DNA from: Phenylobacterium sp.
Lineage (GTDB): Bacteria > Pseudomonadota > Alphaproteobacteria > Caulobacterales > Caulobacteraceae
DNA: 64,000 nucleotides
NCBI RefSeq assembly: GCF_030651185.1
Contig: NZ_JAUSCJ010000021.1
Location: 1-64,000, forward strand
Reading direction: 5' to 3'
The notes beneath the pieces were generated by a model. The model worked only from the letters and a program-made list of their open reading frames with translations. It was not told where the DNA came from and searched no databases. Numbering within the stretch: the first letter of the stretch is position 1; the number at the start of each line of letters is the position of its first letter. Of the stretch, positions 1 through 8,103 are shown one piece after another. The position numbers and the translations under genes were made by a program.

Positions 1-61
1 AGGGGACGCGGGCCAGGTCGAACCGGGCGAAGGCGCCGGGATCGCCGGCCTGGGTTTCCAT
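1..61 (-). CDS. nspC: Carboxynorspermidine decarboxylase, N-terminal fragment (runs off the window)
   Basis: Only the first 20 codons are inside the window, from an ATG whose complement is at 59-61. The visible peptide ends in FDLARVP, which resembles the start of carboxynorspermidine decarboxylases, just before their pyridoxal-phosphate barrel. It starts 5 bases after the stop codon of the carboxynorspermidine dehydrogenase-like gene on the same strand, so the two are almost certainly one operon. NspC decarboxylates carboxy(nor)spermidine to (nor)spermidine in the cytoplasm. The assignment rests mainly on the neighbour and on a short N-terminal match; the catalytic residues are outside the window. 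Confidence 0.6.
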   Translation of the reverse strand, partial: METQAGDPGAFARFDLARVP

Positions 62-66
62 CGAGG

Positions 67-1272
67 TCAGAAGGCCAGGGGCGCGGCCAGGTCCTTGACC
101 TGCCAGGGCAGGCCATGCCGGTTCAGCATGTCCATGAACGGATCGGGGTCCAGCTGCTCCATGTTGAATACGCCTTGGCCCTTCCATTGGCCGGTCAGCA
201 TGAGGGCCGCGCCGATCATGGCCGGCACCCCGGTGGTGTAGCTCACCGCCTGGCTGCCGGTCTCGGCATAGGCCTCCTCGTGGTCGCAGATGTTGAGGAC
301 GTAGACTGTCTTAGCTGCGCCGGCCTTCGCGCCCGTGGCGATGACCCCGATATTGGTCTTGCCACGCGTCACGGGACCGAGGGACGACGGCTCGGGCAGC
401 AGCGCCTTGAGGAACTGCAGCGGGATGATCTCGCGGCCCTCGAACATCACCGGATCGATGCGGGTCATGCCGATATTGGTGAGCACTTCCAGGTGCTTGA
501 GATAGGAATCTCCGAAGGTCATCCAGAAGCGGATGCGCTTGATCTCCGGATAGAACCGGGCCAGCGACTCCAGCTCCTCGTGGTACATCAGGTACATACT
601 TCGGGAGCCGACCTGATCGAAGTCGAAGACCTGCTTTTGCGCCAGGGCCGGCCCCTCGATCCACTGCCCGTTCTCCCAGTGCCGCGAGGGGGCGGTCACT
701 TCCCGGATGTTGATTTCGGGATTGAAGTTGGTGGCGAAGGGATGGCCGTGGTCGCCGCCGTTGCAGTCGAGGATGTCGAGGGTCTCGATCCCGTCCAGCA
801 GGTGCTTCTTCACATAGGTGGTGAAGACCGAGGTCACGCCGGGATCAAAGCCGCAGCCGAGCAGGGCCATGAGGCCGGCGGCCTTGAACCGCTCCTGATA
901 GGCCCACTGCCAGCTGTATTCGAACTTGGCCTCATCGCGGGGCTCGTAGTTGGCGGTGTCGAGGTAGTTCACCCCGGCCGCTAGACAGGCCTCCATGATC
1001 GCCAGGTCCTGGTAGGGCAGGGCGAGATTGACCACGAGGCCGGGGTTCACCGCCTTGATCAGCGCGGTGGTGGCCGCGATGTCGTCGGCGTCCAGCTCGG
1101 CGGTGTCGATGGTGACACCGGTGCGCTGTTTCACCGAGGCCGCGATGGCGTCGCACTTGCTGCGCCGGCGGCTGGCCAGCGTGATGTGCGAGAAGATGTC
1201 CTGGCTCATGGCCATCTTGTGGACGGCGACAGACCCTACGCCGCCAGCGCCGATAACAAGCACCCTACTCAT
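67..1272 (-). CDS. Saccharopine dehydrogenase-family protein, probable carboxynorspermidine synthase (dehydrogenase)
   Basis: The product is 401 aa. It opens with a Rossmann NAD(P)-binding motif (VLVIGAGGVGSVAV) directly after the ATG at 1272. A longer reading frame reaches 1320, but the glycine loop belongs at the extreme N-terminus, so the shorter start is preferred. The central segment with LDTANYEP and LLGCGFDPGVTSVF is characteristic of the saccharopine dehydrogenase/carboxynorspermidine dehydrogenase group. These enzymes condense aspartate semialdehyde with putrescine or diaminopropane and reduce the imine to carboxy(nor)spermidine. The next gene, 5 bases downstream, looks like nspC, which supports the polyamine role over lysine metabolism. 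Cytoplasmic. Which diamine it uses cannot be told from sequence. Confidence 0.85.
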   Translation of the reverse strand: MSRVLVIGAGGVGSVAVHKMAMSQDIFSHITLASRRRSKCDAIAASVKQRTGVTIDTAELDADDIAATTALIKAVNPGLVVNLALPYQDLAIMEACLAAGVNYLDTANYEPRDEAKFEYSWQWAYQERFKAAGLMALLGCGFDPGVTSVFTTYVKKHLLDGIETLDILDCNGGDHGHPFATNFNPEINIREVTAPSRHWENGQWIEGPALAQKQVFDFDQVGSRSMYLMYHEELESLARFYPEIKRIRFWMTFGDSYLKHLEVLTNIGMTRIDPVMFEGREIIPLQFLKALLPEPSSLGPVTRGKTNIGVIATGAKAGAAKTVYVLNICDHEEAYAETGSQAVSYTTGVPAMIGAALMLTGQWKGQGVFNMEQLDPDPFMDMLNRHGLPWQVKDLAAPLAF

Positions 1273-1447
1273 CTGTGCCCCTTCTGACGCGGAACAAGTT
1301 TCTACAACATGGCCACCCACAGGCGGCGTTGCGGGGGGATTATCACGAGGATGCCCTGTCCGCTAACCCACACAGGACAACGCGCGGGATGTCGGATCGG
1401 CCCATACCCGTCCGTCCTTGGGGTGGAAAGCCTAACGGAGACGCCAG

Positions 1448-2113
1448 ATGAGAAAAGTTATCGCCGCCGCCTTCATCAGCCTGGACGGGGTCATGCCGGC
1501 CCCCGGCGGGCCCTCCGAGGACCCGACCGGGGGCTTCACCCACGGGGGATGGACGGTGACCTACTGGGACGAGGCCATAGGCCAGTTCATGGACGAGATG
1601 TTCGCCACCCCCTTTGACCTGCTGCTGGGCCGCAAAACCTATGAGATCTTCGCCGCCCACTGGCCCCATGCGGAAGAGGACGATCCCGTCCGCGTGGCCT
1701 TCGACGCCTGCACCAAGTACGTCGCGACCCGATCGGACCAGGACTTCACCTGGGTGAACACGACGCCCCTGCGCGGCGACGCCCCGGCGCAGATCGCCCG
1801 ACTGAAGGAGGGAGAAGGCCCCGTCCTGCTGACCCAGGGGTCCAGCGAGCTGTTGCAGACCCTGCTGGCCCACGACCTGATCGACGAGTTCCGGCTGCTG
1901 ATCTTCCCGGTGGTGCTGGGGTCCGGCAAGAAGCTGTTCGGAGAGGGCGCGCATCCGGGCGGGCTGAAGCTGACCTCGACCTCGGTCGCGACCACCGGCG
2001 TGGTGATGAGCATCTACGAGCGCGCGGGCCCGATCGAGGTGGGTTCGTTCCAGCAGGCGCAGCCGTCGGCGGCGGAGGTGGCGCGGCAGGCGCGAATGAA
2101 GCGCGAAGGTTAG
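1448..2113 (+). CDS. Dihydrofolate reductase / RibD C-terminal domain family protein
   Basis: The product is 221 aa. It begins MRKVIAAAFISLDGV, the first strand and loop of the RibD-C/DHFR-like fold, followed by LLLGRKTYE (an NADPH-binding loop in this family) and a late strand-turn segment around LLIFPVVLGSGKKLF, both hallmarks of YyaP/YwjB-type proteins. These are usually annotated as dihydrofolate reductase family proteins, but their substrates are generally unknown and they are not housekeeping FolA. The last 25 residues are a low-complexity tail absent from the core fold. It is a single gene, divergent from the polyamine operon across a 175-base gap that must hold both promoters. Confidence 0.8.
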   Translation: MRKVIAAAFISLDGVMPAPGGPSEDPTGGFTHGGWTVTYWDEAIGQFMDEMFATPFDLLLGRKTYEIFAAHWPHAEEDDPVRVAFDACTKYVATRSDQDFTWVNTTPLRGDAPAQIARLKEGEGPVLLTQGSSELLQTLLAHDLIDEFRLLIFPVVLGSGKKLFGEGAHPGGLKLTSTSVATTGVVMSIYERAGPIEVGSFQQAQPSAAEVARQARMKREG

Positions 2114-2222
2114 GGAGCCCGAGCCGGGGTTGAGCGTATTACCTGCGCCGTTTCCGCTACGACATCGTCCAGTCACATGACGGGATGAGGAAGCGACGGA
2201 CGTCCGGTCATCGCGCGTTCAG

Positions 2223-4742
2223 GTGAATAGGTCCCCTAGAGAGGGACCAAGCCTCTCCCCCCGCCTCTGTAACAGGTCAAACATCTTGAGCTCCTCCCAT
2301 GCCTCCGGCCTCCTGCTTCACCTGCTGGCCGGCACGGCCGCGGTCGCCCTGACCGCCGGCGGGGCCCATGCCCAGACCCCCGCGCCGACCGCCGCCGCGC
2401 AGGTCGATTCCGATGGGGGCGAGGATACCGAGGTCGAGGAGCTGGTGGTGGTGGCCGGGGTGCGCACCCTGCGCGGCTCGGTGGCCGGCGACATCGCCCC
2501 GGAGGTCACCCTCTCGGCCCGGGAGATCCGGGCCTATGGCGCGGCCAGCGTCTCGGAGCTGCTGGAGGCCCTGGCGCCCCAGACCGGCAGCGGCCAGGGC
2601 AATGGCGGACGGCCGGTGGTGCTGATCAACGGGGCGCGCGCCTCGGGCTTCGCCGAAATCCGCGACCTGCCCACCGAGGCCATCGCCCGGGTGGAGATCC
2701 TGCCCGAGGAGGTGTCGCTGAAGTACGGGTACCCCGCCGAGCAGAAGGTGGTGAACATGGTCCTGCGCCAGCGGTTCCGCGCCACCCTGGCGGAGGGTTC
2801 GCTCCAGGTCCCGACCCAGGGGGACGCGGGGGCGACGGTGGCGGGGCATGCCGCGGTGCTGCGCATCCAGCGCGGCCAGCGCCTGACCCTGGACGCCAAG
2901 GCCACCCAGGCGGACTCGATCCTGGAGAGCGACCGTGACGTGATCGGCGCCAGCCCGTTCCGCACCCTGCAGCCGGACTCCACCAATGTGGTTTTCAACG
3001 CCGTCTACGCCCGCCCCCTGGGCAATGGCGTGTCGGGCACGATCAACGGGACCTACGAATCCACCGACACGGACTCCAAGCTCGGCCTCTCGCCTTTCGC
3101 CACCGAGGCCCTGACCCGGCGCTCGACAACCGACAACGCCAGCCTCGCCGGGGCCATGAGCGGCGCCTATGCCGGCTGGCAGTGGTCCTATACCGGCGCC
3201 CTCTCGCGCAATGTGGCCAAGTCGTTCACGGACCGGGCACTGGGCCCCATCGCCTATACCGACCGCACCAAGTCGGTGACCACCTCGGCCAACTCCGACA
3301 TCGTGCTCAACCGCGCCTTCTTCGAGCTGCCGGCCGGGCAGATCGGGGCGACCCTGACGGGCCGGGTCTCGACGACCAACCTGGAGAGCGAGGCCCTGCG
3401 CGCCGGGGCCACCACGGCCACCGACCTGACCCGCAATATCGGCCAGCTGCAGGCCAGCTTCGACGTGCCCCTGCTGCGCGCCGGGGAAGGGGTGGGGGAA
3501 ACCTTCGGCAAGCTGTCGGGCAACATCAACCTCGGCTACCAGCACCTGTCGGACTATGGCGACCTTGAAACGGTGGGCGCGGGCCTGAACTGGACTCCGG
3601 TCAAGCCGTTGCGCCTGCTGGCGTCGGTCAACCGCACCGATCAGGCGCCCACCATCAACCAGCTGGGGGACCCCGTGGTGGCGACCCCCGGCGTGCGGGT
3701 CTTCGACCTGAGCCGCGGCGAGACCGTGGACGTCACCCGGGTCACCGGCGGGTCGCCCAACCTGACCGGCGGCCAGCGGGAGGTGCTCAAGCTGGGCGCG
3801 ACCTACAAGCCCTTCGACGAGACCAACCTGACCTTCCAGGCCAACTACGTCTCCAGCCGCACGGAAGACGTGGTGGCCGCCTTCCCGTCGGCCTCGACCC
3901 AGGTGGAGGCGGCCTTCCCGGGCCGCTTCGTCCGCGACGCCAGCGGCGCGCTGGTGCAGATCGACGCCCGGCCCGTGAACTTCGCCCGCCAGGCGCGGGA
4001 CGAGCTGCGCTACGGCTTCACCTATTCGCGCAATGTCGGCCCGCAGCCGACGCCTGAACAGATCGCCGCCATGCGCCAACGTCGCGCCGAGGCCCGGCCG
4101 CCAGCGGCCGAGGGCGCGACCGGACCAGGCGCTCCGGCGACCCGTCCTGAGCGCGCCGAGGGCCCTGGCGGCGGTTACGGCGGTGGCGGCTATCGCGGGG
4201 GCGGCGGCGGTCGCGGCGGCGGCGGTGGAGGATTCGGCGGCTTCGGCGGCGGTGGCCCGCGCGGCGGGGTCTTCCAGTTCGGCGTCTATCACACCGTGGC
4301 GTTCCGCGATGACATCCTGATCCGGCCCGGCCTGCCGGAGCTGGACCTGCTGGACGGCGCGGCCATCGGCGCAGGCGGCGGCTCGCCCCGCCACCAGGTG
4401 GACGTGCAGGCCAACTACACCAAGGGCGGCCTGGGGGCGTCCCTGAACGCCAACTGGCAGGCGGCGACCCGCGTCGAGGGCGGCCCCACCGCCGACGACC
4501 TGGAGTTCTCCGATCAGACCACGGTGAACCTGCGGCTGTTCGCCGACCTCGGCGCCCAGCCCATCGCCCGGGACTATCGGTGGCTGCGCGGCGCGCGCGC
4601 GACCCTGTCGATCGACAACCTGTTCGACAGCCGTCAGCAGGTTCGCGACGGAACCGGGGTCACGCCGGTCAGCTACCAGCCCGACCTGCTGGATCCGGTG
4701 GGCCGCTCGGTGAAGCTGACCTTCCGCAAGCTGTTCTTCTGA
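2223..4742 (+). CDS. TonB-dependent receptor-like outer membrane protein with glycine-rich insert
   Basis: The product is up to 839 aa if it starts at the GTG at 2223. A TTG at 2286 would put a signal peptide (hydrophobic run around LLLHLLAGTAAVAL, cleavage after AHAQ) near the N-terminus, so the true start is uncertain. After the signal come an acidic linker and a short plug-like domain (VTLSAREI, VSELLEAL, VVLINGARAS, RVEILPEE). A long beta-barrel follows, with alternating hydrophobic strands, a TonB-receptor-like end segment (LSIDNLFDSRQQ) and the terminal strand KLTFRKLFF, which ends in the aromatic residue expected for outer membrane barrels. Residues about 648-682 are almost pure glycine with Arg, Tyr and Phe, preceded by a Pro/Ala/Arg-rich stretch; this probably forms a long extracellular loop. 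The ligand is unknown. It stands alone, with an enoyl-CoA hydratase downstream. Confidence 0.8.
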   Translation: MNRSPREGPSLSPRLCNRSNILSSSHASGLLLHLLAGTAAVALTAGGAHAQTPAPTAAAQVDSDGGEDTEVEELVVVAGVRTLRGSVAGDIAPEVTLSAREIRAYGAASVSELLEALAPQTGSGQGNGGRPVVLINGARASGFAEIRDLPTEAIARVEILPEEVSLKYGYPAEQKVVNMVLRQRFRATLAEGSLQVPTQGDAGATVAGHAAVLRIQRGQRLTLDAKATQADSILESDRDVIGASPFRTLQPDSTNVVFNAVYARPLGNGVSGTINGTYESTDTDSKLGLSPFATEALTRRSTTDNASLAGAMSGAYAGWQWSYTGALSRNVAKSFTDRALGPIAYTDRTKSVTTSANSDIVLNRAFFELPAGQIGATLTGRVSTTNLESEALRAGATTATDLTRNIGQLQASFDVPLLRAGEGVGETFGKLSGNINLGYQHLSDYGDLETVGAGLNWTPVKPLRLLASVNRTDQAPTINQLGDPVVATPGVRVFDLSRGETVDVTRVTGGSPNLTGGQREVLKLGATYKPFDETNLTFQANYVSSRTEDVVAAFPSASTQVEAAFPGRFVRDASGALVQIDARPVNFARQARDELRYGFTYSRNVGPQPTPEQIAAMRQRRAEARPPAAEGATGPGAPATRPERAEGPGGGYGGGGYRGGGGGRGGGGGGFGGFGGGGPRGGVFQFGVYHTVAFRDDILIRPGLPELDLLDGAAIGAGGGSPRHQVDVQANYTKGGLGASLNANWQAATRVEGGPTADDLEFSDQTTVNLRLFADLGAQPIARDYRWLRGARATLSIDNLFDSRQQVRDGTGVTPVSYQPDLLDPVGRSVKLTFRKLFF

Positions 4743-4847
4743 TGACCTATGGCGGGCGAGGTTTCGCCCGCCATAGCGCTTGCATCCGGCCCGCAACGGT
4801 CCTTAGCTGGACCCAACGATAAAACTGACAATTGGGAAGGATGGCGG

Positions 4848-5678
4848 ATGAGTGAAACTCTCGCCCAGGCGCGCGCCGATCAGTCGGACGAAGTGCTCTA
4901 TGACGTCGCCGGCGGCGTCGCCACCATCACCCTGAACCGCCCCGAGCGGTTGAACACCATTTCCGGCCCCATGCTGTCGCTGCTGTCCAAGCTGCTGCTG
5001 CAGGCCGACGCCGACCCGGAGGTCCGCTGCGTCATCCTGACGGGGACGGGCAGGGCGTTCTGCGCCGGGCTTGACCTGGTCAGCGCCACCAGCGGTTCGG
5101 GGATCGGATCGGAGTCTCAGGTCAGCACCATCTCCGTGGACCTGGACCTGAAGACCGCCCCGCCGACGGTGATCTTCAACATGAACAAGCCCACCATCTG
5201 CGCCCTGAACGGCTCGGCGGCGGGCTACGGCCTGGACACCGCGCTGGGCTGCGACATCCGCATGATGGCCCAGGGCGCCAAGCTGGCCGCGGCCTTCGTC
5301 AAGCGCGGCATCGTGCCCGAATCGGGCGGCACCTGGTTCCTGCCGCGCCTGATCGGCTGGTCCAAGGCCGCCGAGCTGATCTTCACCGGCCGCACCCTCA
5401 CCGCCGCCGAGAGCCTGGAGATGGGCCTGGCGACCCATGTGGTTCCGGACGCCGACCTGATGACCGAAGCGCGCAAACTGGCCGACGAGATCGCCGCCAA
5501 CGCGCCCCTGGCGGTGCAATCGGCCAAGCGGTTGATGCGGATGGGCCTGAACGAGACGTTCAACGACCACGTCCATCACGTCTACCTGCAGTTCCTGCAA
5601 CTGATCCGGACAGGGGACTTCCGCGAGGGGATGACCTCGTTCCTCGAAAAGCGGCCGGCGGACTTCCACGGCCGCTGA
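4848..5678 (+). CDS. Enoyl-CoA hydratase/isomerase family protein
   Basis: The product is 276 aa, a usual crotonase length. The ATG at 4848 follows a good ribosome site (GGGAAGG), and the frame open further upstream is non-coding leader. Crotonase features are present in order: VATITLNRPERLN, the first oxyanion-hole segment GTGRAFCAGLDL, the second (ALNGSAAGYGLDTALGCDIRMM), and an acidic residue in VKRGIVPESGGTWFLPRLIG. The GIVPESGG motif carries a catalytic-type Glu. It probably hydrates 2-enoyl-CoA in a cytoplasmic beta-oxidation-type or amino-acid-degradation pathway; the exact acyl substrate cannot be read off. It is separated from the receptor upstream by about 105 bases and is probably transcribed alone. 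Confidence 0.88.
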   Translation: MSETLAQARADQSDEVLYDVAGGVATITLNRPERLNTISGPMLSLLSKLLLQADADPEVRCVILTGTGRAFCAGLDLVSATSGSGIGSESQVSTISVDLDLKTAPPTVIFNMNKPTICALNGSAAGYGLDTALGCDIRMMAQGAKLAAAFVKRGIVPESGGTWFLPRLIGWSKAAELIFTGRTLTAAESLEMGLATHVVPDADLMTEARKLADEIAANAPLAVQSAKRLMRMGLNETFNDHVHHVYLQFLQLIRTGDFREGMTSFLEKRPADFHGR

Positions 5679-5857
5679 ATGGGGCGATCCGCCGCGCAAT
5701 TATTCGGCCGGCGCCCGAAACCCGTGTCCACCGCCCAGGCATTAGGCACGGTCGGACCCTTTTTCTCGGCTCATATGGGTATTGGCGGAATGGCGATTGT
5801 CTCCCCGGCTCCCTGCCGCTCCCTTGCCCGCCGACAAGTTTCGCGTGGGAATGAGTG

Positions 5858-7456
5858 ATGAATCCGAACCTGATGAACAGTGGGGCCGGCGTCTCGCGCC
5901 GCAGCTTCCTCGAGAGCCTCGGCGGCATGGGCGGGTCGGCCCTGCTGATGGCCGGCATGAGCGCCTTGGGCTTCGGAATCGCCTCGGCCAACGCCGCCCC
6001 GCCCGAGCTCGGGGCGGGCGGCAAGGGCAAGAAGGTCATCGTCCTGGGCGCCGGCGTCGCCGGCATGACCAGCGCCTATGAGCTGTCCAAGGCCGGCTAT
6101 GACGTCACGATCATCGAGGCCCGCGACTTCGCCGGTGGCCGCTGCCAGACCGCGCGCAAGGGCTTCAAGCTGACCGAGCTGGGGGGCGAGGCCCAGGAGT
6201 GCGATTTCGACGACGGGCTCTACATCAACCACGGCCCCTGGCGGATCCCGTACCACCACCATTCGACCCTGCATTACACCAAGCTTTTCAACGTGCCCCT
6301 GGAGGTCTTCGTCAACGACAACGACGCCTCCTACGTGGCCTTCGCCAAGGGGACCGGGCCGCTGGCCGGCAAGGCCATCCGCAAGGGTCAGATCGCCGCC
6401 GACACGCGGGGCTCGGCCGCCGAGATCCTGGCCAAGCAGGTCAAGCAAGGCGCGCTGGACCAGCAGATGACCGCCGAGGACCGGGAGAAGTTCCTCGCCT
6501 ACCTGACCCACGAGGGCTACCTGAACGCCGACCTCGCCTACAAGGGCACGGACGGTCGCGGCTTCGATATCGACCCGGGCGCCGGCGTCGATCCCGGCCC
6601 GGGCAAGGCCTCCATGCCCTATCCCCTGGCCGACCTGCTGCATTCCAACGCCTGGCGCGTGCTCAGCTCGGTGACCGGCTATGAGCAGCAGCGCACCATG
6701 TTCCAGCCGGTGGGCGGCATGGACCAGATCGCCAAGGGCTTCGAACGCCATGTGGGCAAGCTGATCCGCTATTCCACCCTCGTGAAGAAATACCGCCAGA
6801 ACGACAAGGGCGTGGAGGTCACCGTCGCGGGACCCGGCGGCAAGACCGAGACCCTGAAGGCCGACTACTGCATCTGCACCATCCCGCTGTCAGTGCTGCG
6901 CCAGATGGACATGGGCGTGTCGCCGAAATTCAAGGACGCGATCGGCGCGGTCTCCTACGCCCTGGTGGGCAAGATCGGCCTGCAGATGAAGACCCGGTTC
7001 TGGGAAGAGAAGCACTCGATCTACGGCGGTCACGTCTACACCGACACCCCGGAGATCAACACGATCACCCTGCCGTCCACGGGCTTCCAGAGCCAGAAGG
7101 GCGTCTTGCTGGGCTACTACAACTTCGGCGCCTCGGCGGCCAAGATCAGCGCGCTGAGCCCCAGGGCCCGGCAGGACTTCGCCGCTCAGGGCGGGAAGCT
7201 GGCCTTCCCGGAATACGCCGACAACGTGGAGACCTCGTTCAGCGCCGCCTGGCACCGGATCGAGCACAATCTCGGCGGCTGGGCCGAATGGAGTGACGAC
7301 TCCCGCAAGGACGCCTATCCGATCCTGTGTGAGCCCGACGGCCGCCTCTACCTGGCCGGCGAGCATCTGTCCCATCTGACCGGCTGGCAGGCCGGGGGGA
7401 TCGAGAGCGCCTGGCAACAGATCGCCAAGCTGCACAAACGCGCCCAAGCGGCCTGA
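5858..7456 (+). CDS. Tat-exported flavin-dependent amine oxidase/dehydrogenase
   Basis: The product is 532 aa, starting at the ATG at 5858 (a GTG lies one codon earlier). A twin-arginine signal (SRRSFLE, residues 13-19, then a Gly/Ala/Met-rich hydrophobic stretch ending ASANA) predicts folded export to the periplasm. The FAD dinucleotide motif GAGVAGMTSAYEL is followed by the second ribose-binding acid (IIEARDFAGGRC). The C-terminal FAD-contact motif YLAGEHLSHLTGWQAGGIESA is typical of the monoamine oxidase/L-amino-acid oxidase superfamily. A c-type cytochrome starts 15 bases after the stop, which suggests the enzyme passes electrons to it rather than to oxygen. This is inferred from NicA2, a flavin amine oxidase-family enzyme that uses the cytochrome CycN. 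The substrate (amine or amino acid) is unknown. Confidence 0.88.
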   Translation: MNPNLMNSGAGVSRRSFLESLGGMGGSALLMAGMSALGFGIASANAAPPELGAGGKGKKVIVLGAGVAGMTSAYELSKAGYDVTIIEARDFAGGRCQTARKGFKLTELGGEAQECDFDDGLYINHGPWRIPYHHHSTLHYTKLFNVPLEVFVNDNDASYVAFAKGTGPLAGKAIRKGQIAADTRGSAAEILAKQVKQGALDQQMTAEDREKFLAYLTHEGYLNADLAYKGTDGRGFDIDPGAGVDPGPGKASMPYPLADLLHSNAWRVLSSVTGYEQQRTMFQPVGGMDQIAKGFERHVGKLIRYSTLVKKYRQNDKGVEVTVAGPGGKTETLKADYCICTIPLSVLRQMDMGVSPKFKDAIGAVSYALVGKIGLQMKTRFWEEKHSIYGGHVYTDTPEINTITLPSTGFQSQKGVLLGYYNFGASAAKISALSPRARQDFAAQGGKLAFPEYADNVETSFSAAWHRIEHNLGGWAEWSDDSRKDAYPILCEPDGRLYLAGEHLSHLTGWQAGGIESAWQQIAKLHKRAQAA

Positions 7457-7471
7457 CCGGAGCACCTACTG

Positions 7472-7855
7472 ATGCGTCTTACGATCCCCATGCTGGCGGT
7501 CGCCCTGGGCCTGTGCGCCACCCCGGCGCTCGCCGCCGACGGCAAGGAACTCTATCTCGACAACTGCGCGGCCTGCCACCAGCCGACGGGCAAGGGCATT
7601 CCCGGCGCCTTCCCGGCCCTGGCCGGCAGCAAGCTGGCCCAGGGCGACCCCAAGGAGCCCATCACCCGGGTGCTGAAGGGGCGGGGCGGCATGCCGGCCT
7701 TTTCCAGCGAACTGAACGATCTGGAGATCGCCAAGGTGCTGACCTATGCCCGCGTCACCTGGGGCAACAAGGGCAAGCCGGTGCAGCCGGCTCAGGTCAC
7801 CGCCCTGCGAACCGGCGCCAAGGGGCCGACGACCAAGCCGGCCCTGGCGCACTAG
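7472..7855 (+). CDS. Class I c-type cytochrome, periplasmic
   Basis: The product is 127 aa with a Sec signal peptide (MRLTIPMLAVALGLC to ALAA), one haem-binding CAACH (residues 32-36) and a likely distal methionine ligand in GRGGMPAF (about residue 74). Its size and single haem fit a small mono-haem electron carrier. It lies 15 bases downstream of the Tat-exported amine oxidase and is most simply its dedicated electron acceptor, feeding the terminal oxidases. Both proteins are predicted to be periplasmic, one exported folded with its FAD by Tat and the other by Sec for haem attachment by the Ccm system. The gene ends about 25 bases before the 3' end of the oppositely oriented tRNA-Cys. Confidence 0.9.
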   Translation: MRLTIPMLAVALGLCATPALAADGKELYLDNCAACHQPTGKGIPGAFPALAGSKLAQGDPKEPITRVLKGRGGMPAFSSELNDLEIAKVLTYARVTWGNKGKPVQPAQVTALRTGAKGPTTKPALAH

Positions 7856-7877
7856 ATGTTCAAGGCTTGGGAAAGTT

Positions 7878-7951
7878 TGGAGGCCTGACCCGGAATCGAA
7901 CCGGGGTGCACGGATTTGCAGTCCGCTGCGTAACCACTCCGCCATCAGGCC
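7878..7951 (-). tRNA. tRNA-Cys (anticodon GCA)
   Basis: On the minus strand the sequence forms a full cloverleaf. The acceptor stem is GGCCTGA paired with TCAGGCC, the D arm is GAGTGGTTACGC-like, the anticodon loop is CTGCAAA with anticodon GCA, and the T arm is CCCGGTTCGATTCCGGG. The discriminator base is U and the terminal CCA is encoded. Length is 74 bases including CCA. Frames read through it give the familiar spurious peptide beginning MAEWLRSG. Confidence 0.97.
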
Positions 7952-8103
7952 GCCGCCGACGTTTTGAACACGCCGGGCGTTTGGAAGGGCGGATGGCTAA
8001 CAGAACCACCCGCCTCGGGCAACGTCTGTTGCAGGGTCGCATTGCGTTCGGGTTAAGGGCGGACCTATAAGCGCGGAAATTGACGTTTCCGGTTTGGGGA
8101 ATC

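Noticed and set aside
2277-4796. An 839-codon minus-strand open frame opposite the TonB-receptor-like gene
   Set aside because: Low-complexity Gly/Ala/Arg/Val peptide without signal or domain; it mirrors the GC-rich third positions of the real gene.
5679-5858. A 59-codon ORF starting directly after the enoyl-CoA hydratase stop
   Set aside because: No ribosome site, no conserved-looking segment, and it merely fills the leader of the amine oxidase gene.
7466-7945. Minus-strand ORF beginning MAEWLRSG
   Set aside because: It is the typical false frame that starts in tRNA-Cys and reads on through the cytochrome gene.
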